Shown: piece after piece, positions 41,682 through 49,508 of the stretch
Layout of the letters: each line of letters begins with the position of its first letter
Numbering within the stretch: position 1 is the first letter of the stretch
Origin: Haloplanus rubicundus
Lineage (GTDB): Archaea > Halobacteriota > Halobacteria > Halobacteriales > Haloferacaceae
DNA: 64,000 nucleotides
Direction of reading: 5' to 3'
Assembly: GCF_003342675.1 (NCBI RefSeq)
Contig: NZ_CP031148.1
Span: 806,001 to 870,000 of the forward strand
Notes under the pieces: generated by a model
Seen by the model: only the letters and a program-made list of their open reading frames with translations
Databases searched by the model: none
What the model was told of the DNA's origin: nothing
Translations under genes and position numbers: made by a program

Positions 41682-42620
41682 ATGGTCAGCGACATCCTCG
41701 CCCCCGCGGCGATGCTCCACCTGCTCGGCGGGCTGGTGCTCGCGACGCTCGTCCATCAGGACGCGTCGCTCCGGGGCCACCACCGGCCGCTCGCCCTCGC
41801 CGCCGGCACGCTCGTTCTCGGCGTCCTCGGCGCCGTCGGCTACTACGCCGTCCGGGAGCGGATCGGCGAGCTGCCGGCCGACGCGACCCGGGTCCGGGCG
41901 CCCATCGGGGCGCGTACCCGCGACCTGTTCAAGGGCGTCCTCCTGATCGTCGGCGCCTTCCTCTGTGCGACGGCCGTCGTCGGCCTCGGCGCGAACGCCC
42001 TCGTCGCCGCGGGCGTCGTCGTTCGCGACACCCTCGAATTTCGGGTCGTCGCCGCCGTCCTCCAGTTTCTCGGCTTCGGCGTCGGCGTCGGCGGCTACCT
42101 CCTCGTCACCCGCGACTGGGACCTCGTCGAGGTTCGCGTCCCGACGCTCCGGACCGTCGGCCTGATCGCCGTCGGCGTCGTCGCCCTCGTCCTCGCCCAG
42201 ATCGCCATCGCCCGCCTGCTGACCGTCCTCGGCATCTCGGTCGCCCAGAACCAGGTCGTCGTCACCGGCCAGCAGGACCCCCGCTACTTCCTCTATATGA
42301 TCCCCGTCGCCATCCTGCTGGTCGGTCCCTTCGAGGAACTCGTCTTCCGCGGTGGCGTCCAGGGCATCCTCCGGCGGACGTGGGGCCCCTCGGTCGCCAT
42401 CGTCGTCGCGAGCGTCCTCTTCGGTCTCGTTCACTGGATCGCGCTCACCGGCGGTGGCGGCTCGCGAATCCCCTACGTCACCGTGGCCGCGACGCTCGGT
42501 CTCGTCCTCGGCTACCTCTACGAGCGGAGCCGGAACCTCGTCGTTCCGGCCGTCGTTCACGGTCTCTACAACACCGTGCTGTTCGGCGCGCAGTATCTGT
42601 CGGCGACGGGGATGGGCTGA
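41682..42620 (+). CDS. CPBP family intramembrane metalloprotease
   Basis: A 312-aa membrane protein with about eight helices. The CPBP (ABI/CAAX protease-like) motifs are P-F-E-E-L-V-F-R-G-G near residue 210-219, with E-E and R, then L-V-H-W near 245 and the second-site V-V-H-G-L-Y-N near 292. These give the expected Glu/His zinc or catalytic set. The substrate is unknown. The last codons are included in a 40-bp tandem repeat. Confidence 0.88.
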   Translation: MVSDILAPAAMLHLLGGLVLATLVHQDASLRGHHRPLALAAGTLVLGVLGAVGYYAVRERIGELPADATRVRAPIGARTRDLFKGVLLIVGAFLCATAVVGLGANALVAAGVVVRDTLEFRVVAAVLQFLGFGVGVGGYLLVTRDWDLVEVRVPTLRTVGLIAVGVVALVLAQIAIARLLTVLGISVAQNQVVVTGQQDPRYFLYMIPVAILLVGPFEELVFRGGVQGILRRTWGPSVAIVVASVLFGLVHWIALTGGGGSRIPYVTVAATLGLVLGYLYERSRNLVVPAVVHGLYNTVLFGAQYLSATGMG

Positions 42621-42698
42621 CCCCTCGCCGAAGCGCATCCGGACGACGGGGATGGGCCGACCCCTCGCCGAAGCGCATCCGGACGACGGGGATGGGTC
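42604..42698. repeat. 40-bp tandem repeat over the CPBP stop codon
   Basis: The block starting CGACGGGGATGGG begins at 42604, 42644 and 42684 with an exact 40-bp period. The first two units are nearly identical over the full length; the third is cut off after about 15 bp. Unit 1 contains the final A-T-G-M-G codons and TGA of the CPBP gene. In units 2 and 3 the TGA is CGA. Confidence 0.85.
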
Positions 42699-42714
42699 GA
42701 CGCGGGACGGAACC

Positions 42715-43683
42715 CTACCGTCCCTGAATCCCTAGCTCGTCGAACTGCGACTGCACCAACTCCTCCACCGCCTCCCAGTCGACCGGGGGTTCGTGCTCGT
42801 CGAGCGCCGCCTCGAAGCGGTCGAGCGAGTCGGCGACTGCGGCGCGTTTCGACTCGAACTCCTCGATGTCCGCCGCGGCGGCGTCGAGGCGCTCCGAACA
42901 CGTCTCGTGGCGCGTCTCTAAGGCGTCGAGGCGGTCCCGGAGCGCCGACAGGTCGTCGTCGTAGTGCCCGTCCTGTCGCTCCAGCCAGGTTTCGAGTTCC
43001 GCCATGTCGGCGCGGAGTTCGTCGAAGACGAGCGCCATCATCCGCTGGAGGTGGTAGGCGGAGAGCCACGCGTCGAACGGCTCGAACCCGTCGGAATCGT
43101 CCGATTCGAGTCGGTCGAGGAGTCCCTCCGTGTTGTCGAGATACCGCTCGAACCCGCCGATTTCGTCGCCGAAGTCGTCGATGCGCGTCGCGGGGTCGTC
43201 GAGCCACGTCTCGAACGCGTCGAGCCCCTCCTCGACGTGGTGGTGGCTGTGGGCGACTTCGTGGACGACCCGCCCGGCTCGGCGCAGTTGCGCGGCCGCC
43301 TCGAACGCCGCGGCGGGCGAGTCCGGCCGCTCCGGCGTGGCGTCCAGTCGGTCGGCGGTCGTCGAGAGCGCCGACCGCATCGCGTCGATCTGCGACTCGT
43401 ACTCCTCGATCCGCGCGCGGACCTGATTGGTCTCGCGCTCGGCCGGCCGGATCGAGTCCAGAAGTGCCTCGAACCGCGACTCGGCGTCGTCCACGTCCGC
43501 GGCCGTCGACCGGTAGTGGTCCCGACACGCGCGGTGCCAGTCCGCGAAGGCGTCGGCCGTGATTCGGCCGTCGTCGGCACGGTCCTCGATGGCCGTCAGC
43601 ACCCTGTCCACGTCGGTCTCCGTTCGTTCCTCGGCCCGCCTGCGGACGGTCGAGAGGTCGAACGCCCGTCGGTCGTCGCTCAT
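42715..43683 (-). CDS. Coiled-coil protein of unknown function
   Basis: A 322-aa acidic, almost wholly helical protein with long coiled-coil stretches (R-A-R-I-E-E-Y-E-S-Q-I-D-A-M-R, L-R-D-R-L-D-A-L-E-T-R-H-E-T). No signal peptide, no membrane helix and no catalytic motif are visible. The A-H-S-H-H-H-V-E-E-G segment near residue 150 is the only His-rich patch. Could be structural or a scaffold. The start M-S-D-D-R-R-A is preferred over upstream in-frame Met codons. Confidence 0.65.
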   Translation of the reverse strand: MSDDRRAFDLSTVRRRAEERTETDVDRVLTAIEDRADDGRITADAFADWHRACRDHYRSTAADVDDAESRFEALLDSIRPAERETNQVRARIEEYESQIDAMRSALSTTADRLDATPERPDSPAAAFEAAAQLRRAGRVVHEVAHSHHHVEEGLDAFETWLDDPATRIDDFGDEIGGFERYLDNTEGLLDRLESDDSDGFEPFDAWLSAYHLQRMMALVFDELRADMAELETWLERQDGHYDDDLSALRDRLDALETRHETCSERLDAAAADIEEFESKRAAVADSLDRFEAALDEHEPPVDWEAVEELVQSQFDELGIQGR

Positions 43684-43780
43684 CACCGGGCGTTCGACGG
43701 GCTGACGTTTAGTGGGTTCGACCCCGCTCGACGGCGCCCGCATCGAAGACACCATTAGCCCTCCCGCCGACGGGTCGGAC

Positions 43781-44347
43781 ATGAGCCCGAACGAGGGCGG
43801 CGACGCCGGCAGTCACCCCAACGCCGCACAGGAGGTCATCGCCGTCGACGCCGACGACCAGGAGCAGGGCACCGTCAACCGCCTCGACGCCCACACGGGC
43901 GACGGGGTTCGCCACCGCGCGTTCACCGCGCTCGTCTTCGACGGCGAGGGGCGGATCCTGCTCGGCCAGCGGGCGCCGAACAAACGACTCTGGGACACCC
44001 ACTGGGACGGGACCGTCGCCTCCCACCCCCGACCGGGACAGACCCAGAAGGAGGCCTGTCGCCAGCGCCTGGTCGACGAACTCGGCGTCACGTCCGACCA
44101 GTACAGCGACCTCCGCGTCACGGACAAGTTCGAGTACAAACGCTACTACGAGAACGCGGGACTGGAGTGGGAGGTGTGTGCCGTCCTGAAGGTGACACTC
44201 GACGACGCGACGCTCGACCCCAACCCGGAGGAGATCGCCGGCCGGCTCTGGGTCCACTACGACCACCTCCACGAGAACCCGCAGTCGTACCGGCAGCTCC
44301 GCCTCTGCCCGTGGTTCGAAATCGCGATGCGCCGCGACTTCGACTGA
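43781..44347 (+). CDS. idi: Isopentenyl-diphosphate isomerase type 1-like (Nudix)
   Basis: A 188-aa Nudix-fold IDI-1. A-L-V-F-D-G-E-G-R-I-L-L-G-Q-R-A near residue 52, W-D-T-H-W-D-G near 75, E-A-C-R-Q-R-L-V-D-E-L-G (Nudix-like box) and L-E-W-E-V-C-A-V with the catalytic Glu are present. The catalytic Cys of bacterial IDI (S-V-C-G-H-P) is Ala here (T-V-A-S-H-P). It should interconvert IPP and DMAPP for isoprenoid lipids, but the lost Cys needs an explanation. The JAMM gene follows 2 bp after its stop. Confidence 0.88.
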   Translation: MSPNEGGDAGSHPNAAQEVIAVDADDQEQGTVNRLDAHTGDGVRHRAFTALVFDGEGRILLGQRAPNKRLWDTHWDGTVASHPRPGQTQKEACRQRLVDELGVTSDQYSDLRVTDKFEYKRYYENAGLEWEVCAVLKVTLDDATLDPNPEEIAGRLWVHYDHLHENPQSYRQLRLCPWFEIAMRRDFD

Positions 44348-44349
44348 TC

Positions 44350-44787
44350 GTGGCCGCCGCCGACTCCGACGACGCCCTCGTCCTCGCCCCCGGCGTCCGG
44401 GACGCTCTCCTCGACCACGCCCGCGAGGGGGCCGACCGCGACCCGCCGGCCGAAATCTGTGGCGTCCTCGCCGGCGAGCGCGGCCCCCCGGACCGCGTGA
44501 CGGCGACCCGGCGCGTCCCGAACGTCGCCGCCCACCCGCGCACCGAGTACGAACTCGACCCCGCGGCGACGATGGCGGCCATCGACCGGGTCGAGGACCG
44601 CGGCGACGACGCCATCGGCTTCTATCACTCCCACCCCGAGAGCGAGGCCGTTCCCAGTGCCACGGACCGGGCGCGGGCGACGTGGTCCGGCTACGTCTAC
44701 TGCATCGTCTCGCCGCCCGATTCGATCCGTGCCTACCGCTACGTCGACGACGGATTCGTCGAACTCCCCGTCGAGAGTTCCGAGTAA
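44350..44787 (+). CDS. JAMM/MPN+ metalloprotease, HvJAMM1-like desampylase
   Basis: A 145-aa JAB1/MPN/Mov34 protein. The zinc motif is complete: E35 (A-E-I-C-G-V), then H93-S-H95 followed by seven residues, S103, two residues, D106. Spacing is nearly that of Haloferax HvJAMM1, which removes ubiquitin-like SAMP modifiers from proteins. GTG start, 2 bp after idi. Its last 49 bp overlap the convergent AIR-synthase-like gene. Confidence 0.9.
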   Translation: MAAADSDDALVLAPGVRDALLDHAREGADRDPPAEICGVLAGERGPPDRVTATRRVPNVAAHPRTEYELDPAATMAAIDRVEDRGDDAIGFYHSHPESEAVPSATDRARATWSGYVYCIVSPPDSIRAYRYVDDGFVELPVESSE

Positions 44788-45770
44788 GCCGCCCACGACG
44801 CGTCCACCGACGGCGCCGTGATCTCTTCGCCGTCGACGTGGACGCCCTCGCCGTCGGTCACGCGCCCGACGCGCGCCGCGGGCGTACCTCGGTCGGAGAG
44901 CGCCGCGAGCACCGTCTCGGTTCCCTCGGGATCGACCGTCAGGACGAGCGACCCCGACGCCGTGGCGGTCCAGGGGTCGATATCGAGGGCGGCACAGGTT
45001 TCCGCGACGCCCGGCCGGATCGGCACCCGGTCGCGCTCGATTTCGAACCGGACGCCCGCGCCGGTCGCCATCTCGACGAACGCGCCGTGGAGGCCGCCCT
45101 CGGTGGCGTCGTGCATCGCCGTCACCGGTCCCGCCGCGGCCACAGTCATCGCGTCGCGGACGCAACTCGCCTCGTCGAGGCGGGCCTGCGCCGTCCGCAG
45201 GGTGTCCGGATCGAGGTCGATCCGATCGGGAAAGAGCGTCGTCAACAACCCGGTCGTCTCGACGGCCGGGCCGTTCGTCACCACCAGGTCGTCGCCGGGG
45301 CGGGCGCCGTCGGGGCGGATCACGTCCTCCCGATTCCCGACGGCGAGCGCCGTCGCCCCGCCCACCCACGGGAACGAACAGCCCTCGTACCGGGCGGTGT
45401 GGCCGGTGACGACGCTCACGCCGAGGTCGGCCGCCTCGGCGTGCATCCCCTCCCACACCGCCGCGAACTCGTCGTCGGCCATCCCGGGCGGGAGCGAGAA
45501 GGAGACGGCGAGGTGGGAGGGGGAGAGACCGCTGACGGCCACGTCCGCGAGCACCACGTCGAGGGCGAACCGGCCGGCGCGTTCGAAGCCGAGTGGGGGC
45601 AGGATCGAGACGGGATCGGTCGCGATGGCGACGGCGCGGCCGCCGATATCGAGGCAGCCGAAGTCGACGCCCGGCGTCGGGCCGAGGCGCACGTCGTCGC
45701 GGTCGGCGCCCAGCCGCGGGCGGACGTGCGTCTCGAAGAACTCGCGGTCGATCTTGCCGAGATCGGGCAT
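44739..45770 (-). CDS. AIR synthase-related (HypE/PurM-like) protein
   Basis: A 343-aa PurM/HypE-fold ATP-binding protein. G-P-T-P-G-V-D-F near residue 29, A-T-D-P-V-S, L-A-D-V-A-V-S-G near 75, H-D-A-T-E-G-G-L near 215 match the archaeal AIR-synthase-related group. The HypE C-terminal Cys is absent, so it is not hydrogenase maturation protein HypE. Substrate unknown. Its 3' end overlaps the JAMM gene by 49 bp. Confidence 0.87.
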   Translation of the reverse strand: MPDLGKIDREFFETHVRPRLGADRDDVRLGPTPGVDFGCLDIGGRAVAIATDPVSILPPLGFERAGRFALDVVLADVAVSGLSPSHLAVSFSLPPGMADDEFAAVWEGMHAEAADLGVSVVTGHTARYEGCSFPWVGGATALAVGNREDVIRPDGARPGDDLVVTNGPAVETTGLLTTLFPDRIDLDPDTLRTAQARLDEASCVRDAMTVAAAGPVTAMHDATEGGLHGAFVEMATGAGVRFEIERDRVPIRPGVAETCAALDIDPWTATASGSLVLTVDPEGTETVLAALSDRGTPAARVGRVTDGEGVHVDGEEITAPSVDASWAAYSELSTGSSTNPSST

Positions 45771-45806
45771 ACCGTCGCTCGCTCCCGACAGAGTAAAGGC
45801 GTAGCG

Positions 45807-47042
45807 TTAGTCGGCCGTGAGGTCGGCGTGTCGGTCGGCCAGCACGACGGCGACGACGCCGACGGCGACGCCACAGCCGACGACGCCGAGGAGCGTCCCC
45901 CGGACCGCGGCCTCGAAGCCGTAGCGGGGGGTCGCGAGCGCGACGGCGCCGCCCATGGCGACGGGCGTGAGCGTGCTGCCGAGTCGGCCGGCGGACTCGC
46001 CGAGGCTGACCAGCGACCCCCGGAGGTCGTCGGGCGCGAGCGTCGAGATGGTGCTTCGATAGAGTGTCAGGACGACGCCGAAGCCCGCCCCGACGACGAC
46101 GGCGCCGACGCCGGCGACGGGGAGCGACGGCGCGAGCGCGACGCCCGCGAGGCCGAGTCCCGAGGCGGCCGTGCCCGCGAGGAGCGGCACGCGCCGCGTC
46201 TCGAAGGCGGCCGTGAGCCGTCCGACCTGCGTGCCACCGATCGAACTCGCCACGCTGGCGACGCCGACGAGCGCGCCCGCCGCGCCGGGCGAGCCGTCCA
46301 GAAACCGGACGACGACGATCGAGTTGTACGTCAGGAAGCCGAACCAGAGCACCGAGGGGACGGTCCGGCCGAGGAGGACGAGCCCCAGCCGCGGCCGGCG
46401 GAGCGCGGCCCCAAGCCGGCGAACGTTCCGGGCGGAGTCCCCGCCGTTCGTCGCCGTCGCCGGCTCCTCGAAGTAGACGTGGACGACGGCGGCCGCCGGC
46501 AAGCCGAGCGCGAAGAGTGTGAAGGGGTACTGCCACGCGAGCGCGACGAGCAGGCCCGCGAGGACGGGCACGAGGGCGAGCGAGAGGCCGACGGTGGTGA
46601 AGCGAACGCCCTGTGCCGTCGCCTCCCGGTCGCCGGTGAAGAGGTCGCCCGTGGCGGCGATGAGGACGGGCGCGATGCCCGTGAAGCCGATACCCTGCAG
46701 GAGTCGGAGTGCGAGGACCGTCCGGAAGTCGGCCGTGAACGCGAGCGCAGCACCGGCCGCGCCGAACGTCGCCAGCCCTGCGGTGAGGACGGGCTTGCGC
46801 CCGTAGCGATCCGACACCAGCCCCACGAGCGGGATGGCGACGATGGCCGGCGCGGTGAACGCCGCCATCACGAGGCCGATACGCGCCTCGCTCACGCCGT
46901 AGACGCCGACGAGCGAGTCGAGCAGCGGCGAGACGAGCGACGCGCCCATCGGGGAGACGACGCTGCCGAGGAGGATCACCCGAAATCGCGGGTCGGCCAC
47001 CACGTCCGCGTCGTCGCCGACGAGTCTCGTTGCGAGGCCCAC
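45807..47042 (-). CDS. Major facilitator superfamily transporter
   Basis: A 411-aa protein with twelve predicted helices. The MFS A-motif between helices 2 and 3 reads G-L-V-S-D-R-Y-G-R-K-P. The related cytoplasmic loop in the second half is V-G-R-L-T-A-A-F. L-R-L-L-Q-G-I-G is in helix 4. It is most like multidrug- or sugar-efflux members (DHA-type), but no substrate can be called. Cotranscribed with no obvious partner. Confidence 0.9.
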   Translation of the reverse strand: MGLATRLVGDDADVVADPRFRVILLGSVVSPMGASLVSPLLDSLVGVYGVSEARIGLVMAAFTAPAIVAIPLVGLVSDRYGRKPVLTAGLATFGAAGAALAFTADFRTVLALRLLQGIGFTGIAPVLIAATGDLFTGDREATAQGVRFTTVGLSLALVPVLAGLLVALAWQYPFTLFALGLPAAAVVHVYFEEPATATNGGDSARNVRRLGAALRRPRLGLVLLGRTVPSVLWFGFLTYNSIVVVRFLDGSPGAAGALVGVASVASSIGGTQVGRLTAAFETRRVPLLAGTAASGLGLAGVALAPSLPVAGVGAVVVGAGFGVVLTLYRSTISTLAPDDLRGSLVSLGESAGRLGSTLTPVAMGGAVALATPRYGFEAAVRGTLLGVVGCGVAVGVVAVVLADRHADLTAD

Positions 47043-47080
47043 GTCCCCCGCAAACGGCGGCCGGATTTGAGGCTTCCCTT

Positions 47081-47977
47081 CTACGGCGTCGACCCGCGCG
47101 CGAACCCCTCTCGCAGGCCCTCGACGACGCGGTCCGGCCGCTCGTGGTGTATCCAGTGGGTCGCGTCGTCGACGAGGACGGCCCGCCCGTTACGGCAGTA
47201 CGCGACGCTCTCCCGCGCCATCTCGGTCCGGAGGAAGTCGTCGCCCGTCCCCCACAGCACGAGCGTCGGCGGCTCGACCGGATCGGTGCGCTCCGGGAGC
47301 GGGTGGCGCGCGGCCGCCCGGTACCAGTTCACCATCGCCGTGGCCGCGCCCGGCTTCCCCCACGCCGCCCGGTAGCGCTCGAAGTCCGCGGCGTCGAACG
47401 TCCCCGGCCGACTCGACGCGCGCATCGTCCGCTCGAAGAGCCGCCAGTTGCCGGCGCGAGCGACGAATTCGGGCAGGCGGGGCACCTGAAAGAACCCCAT
47501 ATACCAGCTCCGCCGGCGCTGGTCCCACGACCGGCGGAGCGTCCGGGTCATGACCGTCGGATGCGGGACGTTCACGGCCGTCAGCGTCTCGACCCGCTCC
47601 GGTTCGTCGAGCGCCAGCCACCACGCCACGGCGGCGCCCCAGTCGTGGCCGACGACGTGCGCGGCGTCCTCGCCGACCGCGTCGATCAACCCCGCGATGT
47701 CGGCCGCGAGCGTCGGTAGGCGGTAGGCGGCGACGCCCGACGGCTTTTCGCTCTCGTTGTAGCCGCGCTGATCCGGGACGAGCACGCGATAGCCCGCGTC
47801 GGCGAGGCGGCGCGCGACGGGGAGCCAGCCGTACCAGAACTCGGGGAAGCCGTGGAGGCAGACGACCGGCGGGCCGTCTTCGGGACCGAGGCTGACGACG
47901 TGCAGACGGACGCCGTTCGTCTCGACGACGGTCGACGCGCCTTCGGACGGACGGGGGCGGGCGGGGTCGGTGGACAC
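47081..47977 (-). CDS. Alpha/beta hydrolase (epoxide hydrolase-like)
   Basis: A 298-aa alpha/beta hydrolase. H-G-F-P-E-F-W-Y-G-W is the oxyanion-hole segment near residue 38. The nucleophile elbow is G-H-D-W-G-A-A-V near 105, i.e. Asp as in epoxide hydrolases and haloalkane dehalogenases. The acid is in G-T-G-D-D-F and the His in D-A-T-H-W. GTG start V-S-T-D is preferred: a TATA-like CTATTTT on this strand is centred 27 bp upstream. Confidence 0.9.
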   Translation of the reverse strand: MSTDPARPRPSEGASTVVETNGVRLHVVSLGPEDGPPVVCLHGFPEFWYGWLPVARRLADAGYRVLVPDQRGYNESEKPSGVAAYRLPTLAADIAGLIDAVGEDAAHVVGHDWGAAVAWWLALDEPERVETLTAVNVPHPTVMTRTLRRSWDQRRRSWYMGFFQVPRLPEFVARAGNWRLFERTMRASSRPGTFDAADFERYRAAWGKPGAATAMVNWYRAAARHPLPERTDPVEPPTLVLWGTGDDFLRTEMARESVAYCRNGRAVLVDDATHWIHHERPDRVVEGLREGFARGSTP

Positions 47978-48001
47978 GTCCGGAGGTACGGCCGCGATCA
48001 C

Positions 48002-48007
48002 AAAATA
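48002..48007 (-). promoter_or_regulatory. TATA-like box of the alpha/beta hydrolase gene
   Basis: The minus strand reads TATTTT, centred about 27 bp before the GTG at 47977. It supports a leaderless start and sits next to the 58-bp element copy 2. Confidence 0.5.
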
Positions 48008-48010
48008 GGC

Positions 48011-48068
48011 CGGCGTCGTACGGATTGCTGTACCTGTGTCCCGGTGGTTCGCCGACCCGTTCCGGTGA
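48011..48068. repeat. 58-bp intergenic element, copy 2
   Basis: Ungapped match to 16151-16208 (46/58 by eye), with identical CCGGTGGTTCGCCGA (48041-48055) and TCCGGTGA (48061-48068), and the same 21-bp spacing of CCGGTG units. It lies 31 bp past the psiE stop and 34 bp before the hydrolase start, both minus strand. The gap context is the same as for copy 1. Confidence 0.55.
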
Positions 48069-48098
48069 CCCACCGGTACCGACTAACAGCAACTCGTC

Positions 48099-48590
48099 TC
48101 AGCTCATGAGTTTCTGCCCGTGGCCCCGTTCGACGAGGAGCAGTCCGACCAGTCCGAGGATGAGGGTGGTGTACGCCAATGCGGCCAACAGGGCGTCCTG
48201 TGTGGTCGCGTACTCGCCGGTCCGGAAGATGATCGTCTTTCGCACCATCGCGATGACGCCGGTGTAGATGACTAGCCGGACGATCCGTCGCGTCTCGCTC
48301 TCTTCGGTGTACGCGATGACCGTCTCGTACACCTCGACGATGATGAGCAGGAGGAGGCCGGTGTCGATGAAGCCGATGACGACGAGCGGGTCGGTGATCC
48401 GACCGCTCTGGACTGCTCCCACGATCTGGATGATGAGGTCGACGACGCCGATGGCGAACAGGAGCGCGAACACCGCGGCGGCGACGAGTTCGGCCGCGTG
48501 GATGAACCGGTTGGTCACGTTGGCGACGCGACCCGGCGACGGTCTGTCGCGCCCCTCGGGCTCGGCTGGTGCCTCTCCGTCGTCGGTCAT
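48099..48590 (-). CDS. psiE: PsiE-like (phosphate-starvation-inducible) membrane protein
   Basis: A 163-aa protein with four predicted helices. L-L-L-L-I-I-V-E-V-Y-E-T-V-I-A-Y near residue 85 and R-L-V-I-Y-T-G-V-I-A-M-V-R-K-T-I-I-F near 110 match the PsiE family, small membrane proteins named for phosphate starvation in E. coli. Function is not established. An 18-bp interrupted palindrome CACGTA-N6-TACGTG (48620-48637) overlaps its promoter region. Confidence 0.85.
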   Translation of the reverse strand: MTDDGEAPAEPEGRDRPSPGRVANVTNRFIHAAELVAAAVFALLFAIGVVDLIIQIVGAVQSGRITDPLVVIGFIDTGLLLLIIVEVYETVIAYTEESETRRIVRLVIYTGVIAMVRKTIIFRTGEYATTQDALLAALAYTTLILGLVGLLLVERGHGQKLMS

Positions 48591-48619
48591 CCGATATCGT
48601 CTCCGTATCGGTCCCGTGC

Positions 48620-48637
48620 CACGTAACGACGTACGTG
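48620..48637. promoter_or_regulatory. Palindrome upstream of psiE
   Basis: CACGTA (48620-48625) and TACGTG (48632-48637) are inverted arms with a 6-bp spacer, 30-47 bp before the psiE ATG. This is a suitable place for a repressor site. No known consensus is matched. Confidence 0.3.
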
Positions 48638-48771
48638 ATCCCACAGTAAAAATCGGGGGGCGTCCAGCCGCTCGGCGTCCCACCGGAAGAGTCTCCGGAC
48701 GTATTGTGGGCTGTCCGTCGGTGGACGCCCCGGAGTCGTGCGATTGGCGACCCCGGGCCCAAACGCTACTA

Positions 48772-48783
48772 TAGCGTACGCTA
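48772..48783. promoter_or_regulatory. Perfect palindrome TAGCGTACGCTA upstream of the MaoC gene
   Basis: A 12-bp perfect palindrome directly downstream of the TATA-like CTATAG (about 48768-48773) and 19 bp before the ATG at 48802. It would overlap the transcription start region and could be an operator. Confidence 0.35.
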
Positions 48784-48801
48784 CTACCACCCGTCACCAC
48801 G

Positions 48802-49380
48802 ATGACCGACGACACCACGGCGAATTCGGACGACAGCCCGGAGCGACGACTGGTCAGCGGCTGGCAGGGGCGCTTTTTCGAGGATTTCGCCGTCGGCGAC
48901 ATCTACAAGCACCCCTACGGCCGGACGGTCACCGAGACGGACAACGTCTGGTTCACGAACCTGACGATGAACGTCAATCCGATGCACTTCAACGAGGCGT
49001 ACGCCGCCGGGACGGAGTTCGGCGAGCGTCTCGTCGACGGTACGTTCGTCATCGCGCTCGCCGTCGGGATGAGCGTCGTCGATATCTCCGCGAACGCGAC
49101 GGCCAACCTCGGCTACGACGACGTACGCCACCACGCGCCGGTGTTCCACGGCGACACCATCTTCGCCGAGAGCGAGGTGCTCGACAAACGCGAGAGCGAC
49201 TCCCGCGACCACGTCGGCATCGTCACCACCGAACTGCGCGCGTACAACCAGGACGATGAACTCGTCCTCTCGCTGGAGCGGACGCCGATGGTGCTGAAGC
49301 GGGCGGCCGCCGAGCCGTCGGCCGCCGCGCCCACGGGGTGGCCGGCGGGCGTGGGGACCCAGCCGGCCGATCTCGACTAG
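48802..49380 (+). CDS. MaoC family dehydratase
   Basis: A 192-aa single hot-dog protein. G-R-F-F-E-D-F-A-V-G-D near residue 24, and the hydratase-like N-P-M-H-F-N-E-A-Y-A near 59 with conserved Asn/His, are the MaoC features; G-T-F-V-I-A-L-A-V-G and F-H-G-D-T-I-F-A-E-S follow. Members hydrate enoyl-CoA-type substrates. No CoA-pathway gene adjoins, so the substrate is open. A TATA-like box and a perfect palindrome precede it. Confidence 0.88.
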   Translation: MTDDTTANSDDSPERRLVSGWQGRFFEDFAVGDIYKHPYGRTVTETDNVWFTNLTMNVNPMHFNEAYAAGTEFGERLVDGTFVIALAVGMSVVDISANATANLGYDDVRHHAPVFHGDTIFAESEVLDKRESDSRDHVGIVTTELRAYNQDDELVLSLERTPMVLKRAAAEPSAAAPTGWPAGVGTQPADLD

Positions 49381-49508
49381 GCCGTGGGGCCGTCCCGTTC
49401 GTGTGCGTCGCCGTCGCCGGTCGGCCGAAAGTATAGGTGCGTCGGGGCGTTAGAGGCACCAACTCGCCGCCGGCCAGCCGTCCTGACGCCGTCGGCTCGA
49501 CTCAATCC

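Noticed and set aside
44682-47375. Very long open frame antisense to the AIR-synthase-like and MFS genes
   Set aside because: Both genes on the minus strand are well supported; the antisense frame shows only charged low-complexity sequence.
48587-48790. 67-codon minus-strand frame before psiE
   Set aside because: Composition is not haloarchaeal-acidic, it overlaps both promoter regions and has no family features.
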